Assembly (NCBI GenBank): GCA_963920705.1
Contig: OY987236.1
Coordinates: 13,530,886-13,594,885, forward strand
Origin: Odiellus spinosus
Taxonomy: Eukaryota; Arthropoda; Arachnida; Opiliones; Phalangiidae
Direction of reading: 5' to 3'
DNA: 64,000 nucleotides
In this document: piece after piece, positions 11,610 to 24,000 of the stretch
How the letters are laid out: every line of letters begins with the position of its first letter
Numbering within the stretch: the stretch's first letter is position 1
Program-made: the position numbers and the translations under genes
Notes under the pieces: model-generated
Databases searched by the model: none
The model's input: the letters and a program-made list of their open reading frames with translations, nothing else
What the model was told of the DNA's origin: nothing

Positions 11610-11764
11610 ATAGGGAGACAGCAAAGAGCCCAGGGGGGGGGGGGAGGAAGCCTTACTAGGGGAGCGCTTGTAAGGACGAATACTGTAACTCCCTCACTAA
11701 GGGGGAAGATACGGAGGTGAGAGATAGGAACCTCTGACGTATGTCTCCCTTGCTGACTCCCTAT
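11610..11764. mobile_element. Small GC-rich MITE (155 bp)
   Basis: Ends ATAGGGAGACAGCAAAGAG (11610) and the near complement of CTTGCTGACTCCCTAT (ending 11764) form inverted repeats of about 19 bp with 2-3 mismatches. A run of about 12 G lies inside near 11633-11644. The minus-strand open frame at 11561-11848 overlaps it and is attributed to its GC content. A single copy in the window. Confidence 0.6.
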
Positions 11765-13547
11765 AGCGTTCATGCCGCCACTTGAAAAGGCAGGTGCATA
11801 CATGCGTAATACGCGAGTAACTCGGAATGTTTCTTCTCGCTTAGACAAAGAGTTCTATCGCTCGCTATGGACCCATAGTGTTAGCTTTGGTGCATATGCA
11901 CCATTTAGGTTTTTTCATACCTATAATTTTTTGGGTTTCTGTTGTAGTAACCCTGTTCGAAGTCTGTACACTGGTTACGCAATTACGTTAATGAATATAT
12001 CATTGGTAATACCTAGGCAGTTTAGTAGTCTTAGCTACACTGTTGTGTGACAGTGATTTTATGTACACGTTTAAATATATGTATAATAATGCACCGTGGA
12101 CACTTTATGATAGTGGTTCGATTTTACTTCTCCTAAAGTTGATCTTCAAGCGCATTTTTAACAGAACTAAAGTCGTATAGTGATATATATCCTTTAATTT
12201 TAAATACTGAGGTATTAAAGTTTGAGCTTGAAAATATTTGGGTTAAAAATCTGTAAGCTTGGCGAAAATTCTTTTTTTCCACGTGTCATAACGTCAATGG
12301 CAGCTGTAAGCCATAACTTACAACTATTTTCAATATGAGGTCGCCCAAAAAAGACACACATCAGCGAAAAACATTATGGCCTAAGAACGAAGGTTCTCCT
12401 TAGCCGATCTTTCAGAGTCTTTTAAAGTTTACCTTAAATTTAGAAACTTTATATATTGCTTAACTTTTAAGTTTATTATTAAATAGTTTCATAGACATTT
12501 TGGTTAGAATTATTACTTCATTTTAATTTATGTATATTTTATATTTTACTTAATTGAGGCTTTCACCTTTTTTTTTTGGAATGTCTATGGACTATATTTT
12601 TTTCCAGTTCACACGACTCTAGCGAAGCATTTTGAAACGGTTTAAATTTATTCCTAGGCCTAGTATGAACGCGGCTTTAGAGAGAAGGAATTGGCTTGAT
12701 ACTTTCTGAAAACTCCAACTGATTCTTACAATAGCTTAATTTAAGTTCTTAGAGAAATATAGCTAGAGTTTAGGTTTAATAGCGCTGCAATCACTTGTTG
12801 AAACGAGATGTAGAAATAGCTTATAAACATCAAATATTCTGGTCACGAATTGGACCTCGTTAACGGCGTGAGAGATGTGATTTCAACGAGATGCTCCTTA
12901 GAGAACCATTTCTCTATATCATCTTCTATCCCAGTAGTCCAGACCACTTAGAATTTTCTACGCGTACAAAGATAGTCCTTTTTTATCTCTGTTTTTATTT
13001 TTATTTTTTTTTAATGAAGATAAAGAGATATGCTATAGTTGTGCGTACTGGAAAACCGCGATGGAATAGGTTAAGCTGTTTGTTTCAATTGGAATGTTCC
13101 ATATCTTGAAAACCACAGTCACGTAGGAGTGTGCTGGATTTATTTAGGCTTCACCATTTTGGTTGAATGTTTAATGGATATATTTTAAGCCTTTTCATAC
13201 TATTAAATAGCTATACTTAAATGTTGTCGACTTTGAACCCGCGTGTTATTAAAAAACTTCGAAAGTAATTAAGGGTAAATAACATTCAATTTGTTCCTCT
13301 TGATGACTAGACGCAAATGCGAAAGAAAGAAGTTAAAACTTGATTGAACGATAAGTTAAGGAAAGGTGGAACCTTTTTGTCAATTGATATAGGCTATTAA
13401 GTACTTTTTAGGACAGCTAGAAAACTAGAGAAAGCAGCCGAATCACGTGCTAAAACCCTATAAAATTTAATTTTTTGTCTTTTTACTCTGGTTGTGACAC
13501 GAAAACACGAAAACACGAAGAGAAACTTCGAAAATATCCTCGTTATA
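11765..13547. other. Intergenic DNA with a family B fragment
   Basis: 12603-12676 is the end of a family B element (AGTTCACACGACTCTAGCGA ... TAGTATGAACGCGGCTT). The rest is AT-rich with no recognisable exon. Confidence 0.5.
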
Positions 13548-13685
13548 CCCTCTTCTGACGAGTCATAATTAACCGAGGTTTAATCAGATTTAACCGAGGT
13601 TTATTGAACTGAGAAGACCTTGTTGTAAACCTCGTTTAAATCTTATTAAACCGGCTAATTACGCCTCGTCTGAACTTCTGAAGAG
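13548..13685. mobile_element. MITE, family V, copy 1
   Basis: Terminal block CCTCTTCTGACGAG and internal AATTAACCGAGGTTTA are mirrored by TAAACCGGCTAATTACGCC and CTCGTCTGAA at the right. It shares AACCGAGGTTTATTGAACTG with the copy at 42645-42747. Non-coding. Confidence 0.6.
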
Positions 13686-14750
13686 AGTAAATTACTTAGC
13701 GCCGAAATGGCCGGTCTAACGTTATCATAATACCAATCTTCATTTAGTGAAGTAAGCCACAGTACGCTGTTGTACCCGAAATGCCATTCGACATTTTGGG
13801 ACATTTTCGTAGTTCCTCATGTCCAAACCCGAGTAAAAGAACACTGATTCGACCGTGAGTCTGACGTATAAAGTAGACAATCTTTGTTCCCACAAAAAAT
13901 AGGAAATCCATAATTTTTTTGCTTTACTTTTATGCCAATTTATGGATTAAATTTTTATGGTATTTCCGAAAAAGCTACAAAAGTTCCATTTAATGTTCTT
14001 AAGAAATTGATGACATGATATGTTTTTATTGATTGGTGATAAGGCCAGGAGTTGGTTTGGAATCATACATTGTAAACTCGGTTGGGGAATAAAAATCGTC
14101 CAATTTTTCCACCATCCAATTTGCTTCTTATATATTTTGGGCTTTCAACGCTATCATCCATCTGTTTTTCAAGAACTGTTTGCGAAACTATTTTCACTTC
14201 CTATATGGTTTTACATTGCGTATTAATCCGCCCTATATTAGACTATCATGCAAACTTATCTTCAATACAAGTTTATTATTTTTATTTTGTCTTGGAAGCA
14301 ATGAAATCGAAAGGAGGGCGAAAAGAGATAATCATAATGTTTTTGCTATCCTATTTTTCTTTCGGACTCTCTTTCAGTAAATATAGTTTCAAATTCATTA
14401 AATGGAAAACGTTTTTCGCTATTGAGTTGGTCCAATTTCAGGCTCACTTTGAGTCTATGAGCTAAAAACTTTAGAAAACCTTCTTTCACGACGTTTTTAT
14501 TCAGCTATGGTGGTTTATATAAGACGGGGAAAAATTGCCAAAAATATCAGATTCCCTATTGGCCAATTGTCTAACACATCTTCGCTTGATGTTACAAACA
14601 GGACTTTCTCTGAATGTCAAGTTTTTTATATTTCTATCTGAGATGAATTCATTGATGCTAGTTTCTCTATAAGCTAGATCTGTATACGAAATGACAGCTC
14701 TATAAATAGAAATAAAACAGTATTTTTATCAAGTAAACACCTAAGATGGT
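13686..14750. other. Intergenic DNA; weak exon-like patch
   Basis: 13745-13865 is GC-richer. On the minus strand it follows an acceptor-like TTATACGTCAG, but two frames are open at once, so it cannot be called. 14100-14260 weakly resembles family U. Open frames at 14020-14465 overlap one another and are low-complexity. Confidence 0.35.
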
Positions 14751-15060
14751 TTAAAGGGATACTAAACTCTGAAAATTTAATTTTTAATCAATTCGGACTG
14801 TTAAAGTATGCGTCAAAATATCAAAACTCACCGAAGGCTTCGCACTAATTTGCAGCTAATTATCAAAATTGCAAACAGAACTCACTTATCCTAATTTATT
14901 TTCGAATAAATTTCATACTCTAAAACGTCTAAAATAGCGCATTGATCTCGCGCCAAGCTCGTGAATTTAATCTTCAGAACGAAAGAAATCGACTTACCTA
15001 ATGAGGAAAAATCTAATTTGGTCAAAAACGGTCCATGTTGTAAATTTCCGACTTTGTTTA
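14751..15060. mobile_element. TTAA-type element end (family S) joined to a family R segment
   Basis: Starts TTAA then AGGGATACTAAACTCTG, as at 37160 and, more degraded, at 56638. From 14938 it carries the family R block GATCTCGCGCCAAGCTCG, also found at 43326-43864 and 51020-51250. Probably a mosaic of two old insertions; the right boundary is unclear. Confidence 0.55.
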
Positions 15061-15131
15061 ATTCATTTTTTATTTTTTATTTTGTCTATTTGGTCGAATT
15101 ATGTTGGAATTTTCTAATTTGGGACTATTCT

Positions 15132-15414
15132 TAACCAAATTTGAAAGAATAGGCCAGCGTAAACCTTAGGCCTCCAACGCCAGCCTATTCTTTTAATGTA
15201 AGTTCCATTACATGTCCCAATGTAAGGACATATTGAAGGCTGAAATAATATGCTTGATATGAACTTATTCTTACTTTTATTCAAACTTAACCAAACTACA
15301 GAAAAAATTATTTAAACACCGAAAATTGCGAAAACTTTTTTTTTTTTGCTATGTTGTCATTGCGAAAATAAATTCAAAAGCTGTTACATTTTTAGCTCCA
15401 AGTTTTCCTTTAAT
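15132..15414. mobile_element. Family E palindromic repeat, copy 1
   Basis: Shares AGCCTATTCTTTTAATGT, TTGAAGGCTGAAATAAT and the right part AAATAAATTCAAAAGCTGTT with the copies at 53165-53580 and 62840-63110. The centre is an imperfect palindrome (GAATAGGCCAGC ... CCAGCCTATTC). Non-coding. Confidence 0.65.
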
Positions 15415-16068
15415 ATTTAAATCAATCCGCACATATTGCTTAAAGTAAAATAACTGATTTAAATCAAACAACCCTAATTATCGCGAAATCTTTGGTTTTG
15501 ATGAAATAGCCAAACATACAGACACGTATGTTTCCTCATTATGGGAATACTTAGTGTTGCCTTCTCCACATACAGTTTCTGACCTTGAACGATTAGTACG
15601 TGATTCGTGTTTACGAAGTGTAGTTACCGTATATTTCTGAATAATTTTCCAAAGTTCTGGCATGAGCATATCTCGCGTTTCACGCTTCCTTTAAAGATTA
15701 ACTTAAGCTATCTACTGAAAATGAACTATATGTGTCTATTAAGTTTAGCCATCAGGTTCAGAGTATCTCTAGTCTCCAGTTTGAGGCCAAGTGGCGATCC
15801 TCAAACGTTAATCCACGCGTACGATACTTAATGGGAAGCTACTAATACGATTCAAACGAAATACCTATATACCTTTAAAGCTATACTCCGACGTTTCTCT
15901 AGATTGCTTATCCTTCCTCATCCTCTTCGACCCTTCAAATAGTATCAAATATCTAAGGTCCTCTCGAAAACACGATTAGCGGCGCAATACACGATACGAC
16001 ACTTCTCTGATGCTGCAATTTGTAGTCGTCGCCTTCTAATGATGTCTTAACTAAGAAACCGGAACTTC

Positions 16069-16071
<3 letters not shown>

Positions 16072-16106
<35 letters not shown>
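16072..16106. repeat. (TC)17 microsatellite
   Basis: Thirty-five bases of perfect TC dinucleotide repeat. Confidence 0.95.
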
Positions 16107-16108
<2 letters not shown>

Positions 16109-16621
16109 AATAGCCTCAAAACTGCTGACCCTATAAGCTTCTCTTCTAATAGAATAAGTTCACTTGAGAGAAAGAATTTTCATAGCGTATGATTTGTATC
16201 TATATTTAATTACATATTAATTATATAAATTCATAATTACTATGGTTCAGACGAAGCCAGCTTTTGTAAGGGGTTTTTAATTTTCATATTTCAAAGATAT
16301 ATTTAGGAAAGAGAGAGATAATCCTACTACGTAAATGGCGCACCCGTTTTTTGGGTTTGGACCATATTTTAAATTTTGACTATAGGGTTGAAAATTTTAA
16401 TAAATATATTTTATTGAATTGGGGTGGCTCTTTCTGTATGTAGCGAAATAAGTTAAAAAAAATATATATATATATTATTTTGGAGTGCCTAACCATAAAT
16501 TTCAGCTATGATACTAATTCATTTGTCACTCTGTCTTAAGATTAGGCATCTCTCCTTTGCTCTAACTGTTAGTGGGACGTTGATTTTGAACCCCTATTAA
16601 GCTGACCTAATCTCTCTGCAG

Positions 16622-16722
16622 TGCTTCTCGCTGAACTTGGCGTCTTGGAGATGTGTATAAGTCCTCCTTCCTGGTTGGTCTTGCACGACGACGTACTTAA
16701 TCGAAGGCGCTTAATAAATTAG
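16622..16722 (+). CDS. Candidate terminal exon, product unknown
   Basis: Preceded by a good acceptor (CCTAATCTCTCTGCAG). Read in phase 1 it gives 32 residues beginning LLAELGVLEMCISPPSWLVL and ends at TAG (16720-16722), with an AATAAA at 16713-16718 overlapping the end. The minus strand of the same interval is also open for about 47 codons, which weakens the case. No upstream partner exon was found. The protein is not recognised. Confidence 0.18.
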
Positions 16723-16910
16723 ATTCCGAGCGGTTTGTACCCCTGTAACCTTCCATGTAAAGGGAAGACTAAAAGTATAATTTCTAAATATATATAAGTT
16801 GGTTAATGACCCCGCAACTTGAGGATGAAAAGAAATAATTAAATATTATTATTAACTTTGATAATTGTGAATTACCGCTAAAGCATTGGTAATTTTTCTT
16901 AATGTTTTAA

Positions 16911-17322
16911 AGGGAGAATGCAACCTAACAAGTGATTTTTTTATATATATTCTTTATCGTTTAAATAGGCATATAATCTAACAAATTACAAACATATATT
17001 AAACTAGAAATATATTTAAAACTTGCCATCAAAATAGGCTTAGCTGGATTCATGGAGATATGCTGAACTCCCCGTATAAGGACTAGCCACCCATGACATT
17101 GATCATGAAGATCCTGCATTCCCCATATAAGAGCCATTAATCAATGTCATTGGTCGATAGTCCTTATATATGAGGAGTTCAGGTGATCTCCATGAATCCA
17201 GCTAAGCCTATTTTGATGGTAAGTTTAATATTTGATTTAATTTTTTTTTACATTTGGATTAGGCGTATTTAAACGATAAGGAATCGATTAAAAATCACTT
17301 GTTGTTAGGTTGAATTCTCCCT
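16911..17322. mobile_element. TTAA-type palindromic MITE, family C, copy 1 (412 bp)
   Basis: Starts AGGGAGAATGCAACCTAACA after TTAA (16907-16910) and ends with GAATTCTCCCT before TTAC, a mutated TTAA. A long inner inverted repeat pairs 17021-17060 (ATCAAAATAGGCTTAGCTGG...) with 17184-17221. The loop holds further copies of CCCCATATAAGAGCC-like motifs. Copies 2 and 3 are at 48429 and 59891. Confidence 0.85.
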
Positions 17323-18222
17323 TTACCACTTATTTTAATTAATTTTACAAATTGATTCAAAATAACTTATTTTTGGGGTCTTATTGCTTGTCTATGAAGC
17401 AATTGCTTTTACAGCCTCACTTTGTATAGGAAAGATGGAGGAATTCACTGGGGGACAACCGGAATCTACTAAAACACTTTCATTAAGAAGGGGTTTCAAA
17501 GACCCCAAAGTTAGCTTTTCCATCTTAAGCTAGCTGTGTACGGTTTATCCCAGGCGGAGTACGAGACGAAAGCAAAAGCTTAGTTTTCCGTTTGAGCAAT
17601 TTCACTATATACAACTTATAATCTCTTTCAGATTAGCTGCCCTTCTCATTTGGAACGTTTAGAAAGTTCCGGATGGATTAATATTTTAACTTTTCGTTAC
17701 TTTTGATGAATTAATCGTTTACGTTTGGATAAGGGACTTTTAGAGAATCGATCGATATTTGGTTACTTAACTCGCTAAACTGTAAATGTAGTTTTGTTCC
17801 ACTGATGTGTGGAACTAAACTTCTAAATTGGTAATTGTGATGTTTCGTATAGGTTGAGGTTTTAGTGAAATTAAGTAGCCATTTTGCAATACCAAATTCC
17901 AAAATTAGGGTAATTTTACAACTCTTAACTCGGGAAAACTAGTAAATCTATTAGCTAATCTATTAGTTAGAATATCATAGAAACAATAATGTATTGTTTA
18001 TCTCGCAGCGAACAAGTATAATTTAAAGAAGACGTTTTGTCTAGCAACAGATTCAATTAGAGCTCAATAACTGTTTCAAAATTAGACCAATCAACAAGTA
18101 TTTCGTTAGTTAGGCTTAGCACACTGTTTTTTTTATTATATTTGGTATTTTAAAGGTATAATGTAAACTCGCAATTATTTTCTATAGATTCCTAAACTAA
18201 AACAATAAAATAATTCAAGTAG
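17323..18222. other. Intergenic DNA, nothing recognised
   Basis: A solitary family G-like motif, ACAGCCTCACTTTGTATAG, near 17411 with no partner. No gene. Confidence 0.4.
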
Positions 18223-18229
18223 GCTTAAC

Positions 18230-18529
18230 CAAGAAGGATCAGACAAGGAGAGGAAAAGTGGGGCTGCGTTGAGTTAGAGAGAAGAGCCAACCTCCCACTC
18301 GGGTGGAAAGGGGGATAGGAAATTCTCGAGGTAAACTGTTGTCACGTGGTCGCTAGCGTCGTCGGCTACTACGCGTCTCATAAAGAATCCGTTTTACCCA
18401 CGTGACAGCAATTTACCACGAAGCATCTCTACCCCCGACTGTCCCCCGTTCTCCCAGAGTAGGAGTTTAGGCCGATGCAGTAGGAACCGCGCCGTTCCCT
18501 CTTTTCCTCTCCTTGTCTGATCCTTCTTG
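18230..18529. mobile_element. GC-rich MITE with clean target duplication (300 bp)
   Basis: Terminal inverted repeats of about 30 bp start CAAGAAGGATCAGACAAGGA at 18230 and mirror at 18500-18529. The direct repeat GCTTAAC flanks both sides (18223-18229, 18530-18536; extendable to 8 bp as GGCTTAAC). An inner inverted repeat (TTGTCACGTGG and CCACGTGACAGC) surrounds the centre. The 7-8 bp duplication fits hAT-like elements. GC content is far above the surroundings, so the insertion looks young. Confidence 0.85.
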
Positions 18530-18536
18530 GCTTAAC

Positions 18537-20163
18537 AAAGATTCTTGTTAAGTATACTTTTCGAGTAAATTAAAAAATTTAAACGATAACGACTCGATAT
18601 AAAATCAGTCGAGCTTTATTGTCCCTTTAAATAATTCTTTCTCCCAAATGTCAATATTCTGAGAATATGAGATAACCATTTCGATTCCTGAAAGTATATC
18701 TAGAAAAAATAAATAAATATTTCAATATAGAAATGTATGCGAACTAAAATTCCAAAAATATCTATTCAAAAACTCTATCTTATCAACTCTAAAATATACA
18801 AAATACATAAAAATTACAATAGACCACAGGGGAGAAAATTGTCAAATATTGTATGATAGTGCTGCGCATTTTTTTACCTCTTCCAAAAATTTTAAAAGGG
18901 GAAATCTCCTGCCAAAAATTTGCTTCTGCATTACTTTTTTCACCATAAGATACCAATATATAAACATTTAGAGGCTTCGAAGGGCATACATTCACTTACC
19001 AAAAACGTATTTTCTAAGGCAGTTTTAGTTATTTGTAAGCTTGTAATTCAATTGAAAAAAAGTTGGTGTTTATCTGAGGAGCAGAACTTTTTTCAAAATG
19101 GAACTTCCGTCCAAAGATATATTTATGTTCAAGCGCTGTTTACATTTAAGAACTGTTGCGGATACTTACTATAATGTTAAATCATATAGATAAGAAAATA
19201 GTCTGTACAAGCTCTACTTTCATTTTGATACATACGTATCTTCTAGATTATATTATAGCAATGATGTAAATGTATATATTTTGTTTATGCTGCCGATTTA
19301 GCATGCAATATAGATCATATCGAGTCGAGAATATAGTAAATATTACGCCAAGGAGCAGTGAAATCGACCACCCTTAATTGTAATTAGTCGTTTTTACATT
19401 TTACTTCTAGCCCATTTAAATCGATTTTAATCGATAAAATGAAACCGATATTTAAATCGCTCGTTTTGAATCGAATCCAAGGCCTAATATGAACGCAGAT
19501 TTTGTAATATGGGCGGCAAATTATGGCATATAAGGACGGAAAATAATTGTGTTGACCAACCTGACTTAAAACTTTTGGTCAGCCTCGGACGAAGGCCCCA
19601 ATATTATTGGTCAGTCAGACTGGAGTTTCGCCCTAACCTTTAACCATAACTCCCGCTAGGAGACCCTGTAATAATAAACAAAAATACTTGATTTAGGTAG
19701 AAAATATACAAGCTTTGATGTATACGAATGTAATCCTTGAATTCCTTATGACACGTGGAGTTTTTCCTATACCCCTGTGTTTGACACTGCTCGAAAATCC
19801 TTGTTGAGATGGACCTTATATTTGTCACGTTGACCGCATAAATATTCAATTTCCTCTATATACTTAACCTTTTAGATGTCCCCGTCGATAAATTCGTCAA
19901 AACTCTTGTCAAAATACACCCCTTTCCAAGATAAGGTTTAACTCTTTCGACGTATTGAAAGCAGCACTTGTGAAAAGATGGAATGTGTCTATATTTACTA
20001 AGCACCTAACAGCGGGTTTTTCTCAATTGCCTCCTACATTTCTACGTTGATTCTAATAAACCGAACAAATTGAATATGGATTGGAGGGAAAAGGGGGCTG
20101 AACAATTCCCTATCCATTCGTAATTGGATTTGGTGTTCGGTGGATGGTAGCTGGTAAAAGGTT
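18537..20163. other. AT-rich intergenic DNA with a family B end
   Basis: 19408-19500 is a family B terminal segment ending AAGGCCTAATATGAACGCAG. A minus-strand open frame at 19640-19849 (69 codons) has mixed composition but no recognised motif. 19540-19640 is GC-richer and unexplained. Confidence 0.45.
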
Positions 20164-20533
20164 AAGCCTTGTTCAGACGTTACAACTTTTTGACTCAGTC
20201 AGCAAAAAGTATCACTAATTATCCAATTTTTTCTAATCAAATTTTTTGGTGACTAAACTTATCCAACTTACTCAATTATTTGACTAAACCAGTTACAGTC
20301 AAAATTATATTTCTAAAATTGCCCTGACTTAGACATGAAAAATTACATTAGCCTGTCCTTAAGTTGTCAATTGAATATTGGACTTACAGACGATTTAAAA
20401 CGTCCAACTTTGACCTCTTTTATCAATTATAAATTACTTTTTCTGGTAATTTAACCAGTGCACACCGTAAATTAGCATTACCCTGGCAATTTTTAGAACC
20501 CCAGTCGAATGTTGTATCGTCTGAACGGGCCTT
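20164..20533. mobile_element. MITE, family A, copy 2 (370 bp)
   Basis: Ends AAGCCTTGTTCAGACG (20164-20179) and CGTCTGAACGGGCCTT (20518-20533) are inverted repeats with 3 mismatches and match the ends of the copy at 925. Interior AT-rich, non-coding. Confidence 0.75.
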
Positions 20534-21796
20534 TTGGAAGAGATTCCATATGCACGTGGTTGCGGCGATATTTGTATTTGGACACGGAAGCCCTAGCGCC
20601 TTCTTATCTCTAGGCTAAATATATTCGGACTATTCGTATGTGCTATGTTGTTTGAAAGGTATTTTTTTATCCCTTATGGAGGTTTAGTATGTGAATTAAT
20701 CCGCTTTGGTTCTTGCTTCAGTGTAACTGTTCATAGAAAAAAAGTATGATCACGATGTAATTGAGGTTTCACCGTCACGTAGATACCGAGTTATATGATT
20801 CCCATCTTTAAAGGATGAATGAAATATTTTTATCAATTTTTCTGATGGTAAATTTTTTTAATTATTCCTGAATTTAGAGTCAGTCAGTTTAAAATTAGCC
20901 TAATTGTCCTAGCGCTTTTAGGGCTTGTTACGGCCCATGTATTCGTGGCTTTAGTTATGCGTAATTTGTTTAGAGAGACCAAATCTAGAATGCGTGATTT
21001 TGCAAATATATGGATCTTAGCTCGCCTATAAAACTTAAGTGGGCCTCTGAACAATTTATTGCTAAAATACATGTTTAACTTCCTTTGAAAGTAGGTGTAT
21101 AACAGGGATTGAGGAGGAGATTTATAACGGATGCTCCGATTAATCACCAGCTTTTTGAATCGCTACGTTGTTTTAATTTCCTTCATACTTATATTTTAAT
21201 ATTTTTAGAAAATGAAATGCCCAATTAGAAAGCTCTCACTTAGTATATATTACGTATATAGTTATGCCATATGACCATTGATTAATCAATATTAATAAAA
21301 ACCGGGTAATAGCTAGTATGAAATAGTTTGTATCGAAAGAAAGATACTCATGGGATTTATAAAGTAAGAAATTAATTATTTTAAAATACATTGTTGGGTG
21401 AGAGAGCTTTCTGTTTTCTATATCCCTTTTCAGTTTCGGTAAATTTATTTTTTTGAGATTTGAATATGGATAATATAATATACAAAATACAATGCGTTTT
21501 TTTTCTACTAGGTGATAAATGGCTGAAAAAATATAGTTTCTTCAAAATGTAATTAAGTTGGATAGGAAAAAAAATATCAAATTATTTTGCTTGAATATTT
21601 CCATTTATTTTCTTAAGGGTGTCAGAAAACGAATTAAATTTTCTTGACTATGTACTCAAGAGGAGCCGAAAAGAGTTTGCAACGAATATACCTTTTCCCG
21701 ATTTGGTTTCAACATTAAATATAAACCCGCATTAGCTCTTTTCAAGTTGCCAAAACATCTTGAACAGAAGTTCCCCATTTTTTATTTGTATATCTA
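20534..21796. other. AT-rich intergenic DNA
   Basis: No gene or repeat that I can support. The minus-strand 87-codon open frame at 20884-21147 shows no recognisable motif. Confidence 0.4.
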
Positions 21797-21929
21797 CACT
21801 GTAAAAAATAAAGGGTCGGATAAATACCTTTAAAGGTATTTCTGCTTGCCACCCCAGGCGCACCCTTTTAGGTACTTATTAATACCCTACTTTTGGGGTA
21901 TTATAAAATACCTTCTATTAAGGGTATTA

Positions 21930-22325
21930 ATGAAGACCTTTGGGGTACTATTTAGCACCATATATGGTATTTATTCAGACTTCAAAAAAATACTATTGGG
22001 GTTCGAAAAAAGACCTTTTGGGTCATTAGGGGTACTAATTGGTACCATATATGGTATTTATCCAGACTTCAAAACTTCGCTTTAGGGGTACGAAATAATA
22101 CCTTTTCGGACATTAGAGGTAATAATTGGCACCATATAAGGTATTTATCCAGACTTCAAAACTTCACTTTAGGGGTACGAAATAATACCTTTTCGGCCAT
22201 TAGAGGTACTAATTGGCACCATATAAGGTATTTTTCATACTTCAAAATTTCGCTTTGGGGGTGTGAAGAAATACCTTTTCGGCCATTAGAGGTACTAATT
22301 GGCACCATATAAGGTATTTTTCGGG
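21930..22325. repeat. 87-bp subterminal tandem repeat
   Basis: Four to five units, 85-88 bp apart, each containing GGTACTAATTGGCACCATAT, AAGGTATTT and AATACCTTTTCGG. It lies just inside the left terminus of the 3.7-kb element, where transposase-binding repeats are often found. Confidence 0.85.
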
Positions 22326-22912
22326 AAAATAAAAGATACTTCTTTCATTATTTAAATAGTAGCAAACCTGGAAGATTTATTTGTACAAAATAATGGGTTA
22401 TCATACATCACAATGATTTAAAAATCAAAATAAATCCAGATTTGTATTATGGTTTCATGCATTTGAAAAAGAGGTTTTAACACGAGTTGATGCACTTTGA
22501 GAAATTGGTTTTTCACGAGGTTACAAGTTTGTTAACTTTAATTTTAGTACAAAGTTATGGGTTTGAAAAGAGGTTTTTAACAAGTTTATGATTTTGGTTT
22601 TTAAAAGAAGTTCATTAATTTGGAAAAGAAAGCTTTTTATAAGACGTTTATGCATTTTGAGAAAGATGGGTTTTATGGATTTTGAGAAATGGAATTTTAT
22701 CACAAATATATGAATACGTTAGTTTTAATCACAAATTTATGGGTTTAGTATTTACCACAAAGATGGGTTTCAAAAAGGCCTTTTACAACAAACTTATTTT
22801 TAAATACTAATAATGAGTCATTAAATACTAATAATGAGTCTTTAATTACTAATAATAAACCATTAAATACTAATTGTGAATAATGATTTATATAAAATTA
22901 CTATGAATTATT
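22326..22912. other. AT-rich interior of the 3.7-kb element
   Basis: A degenerate series of GGTTTT..ACAAG..TTATG..TTTGAGAAA motifs, then three copies of a 20-bp unit, TTAAATACTAATAATGAGTC, near 22803-22870, leading into the satellite. Confidence 0.6.
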
Positions 22913-23079
22913 TATTACTAATTATGAATTAAATATTACTAATTATGAATTAAATATTACTAATTATGAATTAAATATTACTAATTATGAATTAAATATT
23001 ACTAATTATGAATTAAATATTACTAATTATGAATTAAATATTACTAATTATGAATTAAATATTACTAATTATGAATTAT
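22913..23079. repeat. 21-bp satellite, type 1 (about 8 copies)
   Basis: Nearly perfect 21-bp units containing ATTACTAATTATGAATTAA. They change abruptly into type 2 units at about 23075; the two share period and much sequence, so one probably evolved from the other. Confidence 0.93.
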
Positions 23080-23640
23080 TAATTATTTAATACGAATTAT
23101 TAATTATTTAATACGAATTATTAATTATTTAATACGAATTATTAATTATTTAATACGAATTATTAATTATTTAATACGAATTATTAATTATTTAATACGA
23201 ATTATTAATTATTTAATACGAATTATTAATTATTTAATACGAATTATTAATTATTTAATACGAATTATTAATTATTTAATACGAATTATTAATTATTTAA
23301 TACGAATTATTAATTATTTAATACGAATTATTAATTATTTAATACGAATTATTATTTAATACGAATTATTATTTAATACGAATTATTATTTAATACGAAT
23401 TATTAATTATTTAATACGAATTATTAATTATTTAATACGAATTATTAATTATTTAATACGAATTATTAATTATTTAATACGAATTATTAATTATTTAATA
23501 CGAATTATTAATTATTTAATACGAATTATTAATTATTTAATACGAATTATTAATTATTTAATACGAATTATTAATTATTTAATACGAATTATTAATTATT
23601 TTATACGAATTATTAATTATTTAATACGAATTATTAATAA
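23080..23640. repeat. 21-bp satellite, type 2 (about 26 copies)
   Basis: Near-perfect 21-bp units containing ACGAATTATTAATTATTT. Three consecutive units at about 23345-23398 lack AATT and are 17 bp long, a cluster that shows local spread of a variant. Almost pure A/T. Confidence 0.95.
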
Positions 23641-24000
23641 GAGAAATTAATCCAGTAATTATTAAATTCTGATCTAGTATTAATAATCCATGAAAAATCC
23701 ATTTTAATTATAATTGGTCTAATCATAGTTAATTTGATTCTATCATCAATAAATTTCAATCAGTCATAAAGCTTTAAATAAATTTAATCACTTTTATTGG
23801 TAAAATTGTGATAAATTTTAATTTAGATTAGGATTAGCTTCATCGATTAGATTTATTTTTGATTATATTTAAATTATAATTATTAAAATGGAATTAAGCG
23901 TTTAAACTGTGTTAATCGATTTTATCATAATTAAATTAATCTTCTTCATCATTGTTCGATTGTCACGTGAATCAAAATATTATGTCTAAAATTCTGTTCG

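Larger units (their letters stand above)
15415..16910. other. Unique, GC-richer segment with weak exon signals
   Basis: 15478-15692 on the minus strand is open for about 70 codons after an acceptor-like AAAG and contains RDMLMPELWKIIQKY; a GTATGT donor lies inside. 15850-15960 on the same strand has a second short open stretch ending at a GGTATATAG donor-like site. Both are protein-like, but neither resembles a family I know, and competing frames exist. (TC)17 at 16072-16106. Confidence 0.2.

Noticed and set aside
11561-12050. Overlapping open frames on both strands
   Set aside because: They cover a GC-rich MITE and a G run; no splice or homology support.
13745-13865. Minus-strand exon candidate after an acceptor-like TTATACGTCAG
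   Set aside because: Two frames are simultaneously open and equally protein-like, so the open frame is better explained by low stop density in a GC-richer patch.
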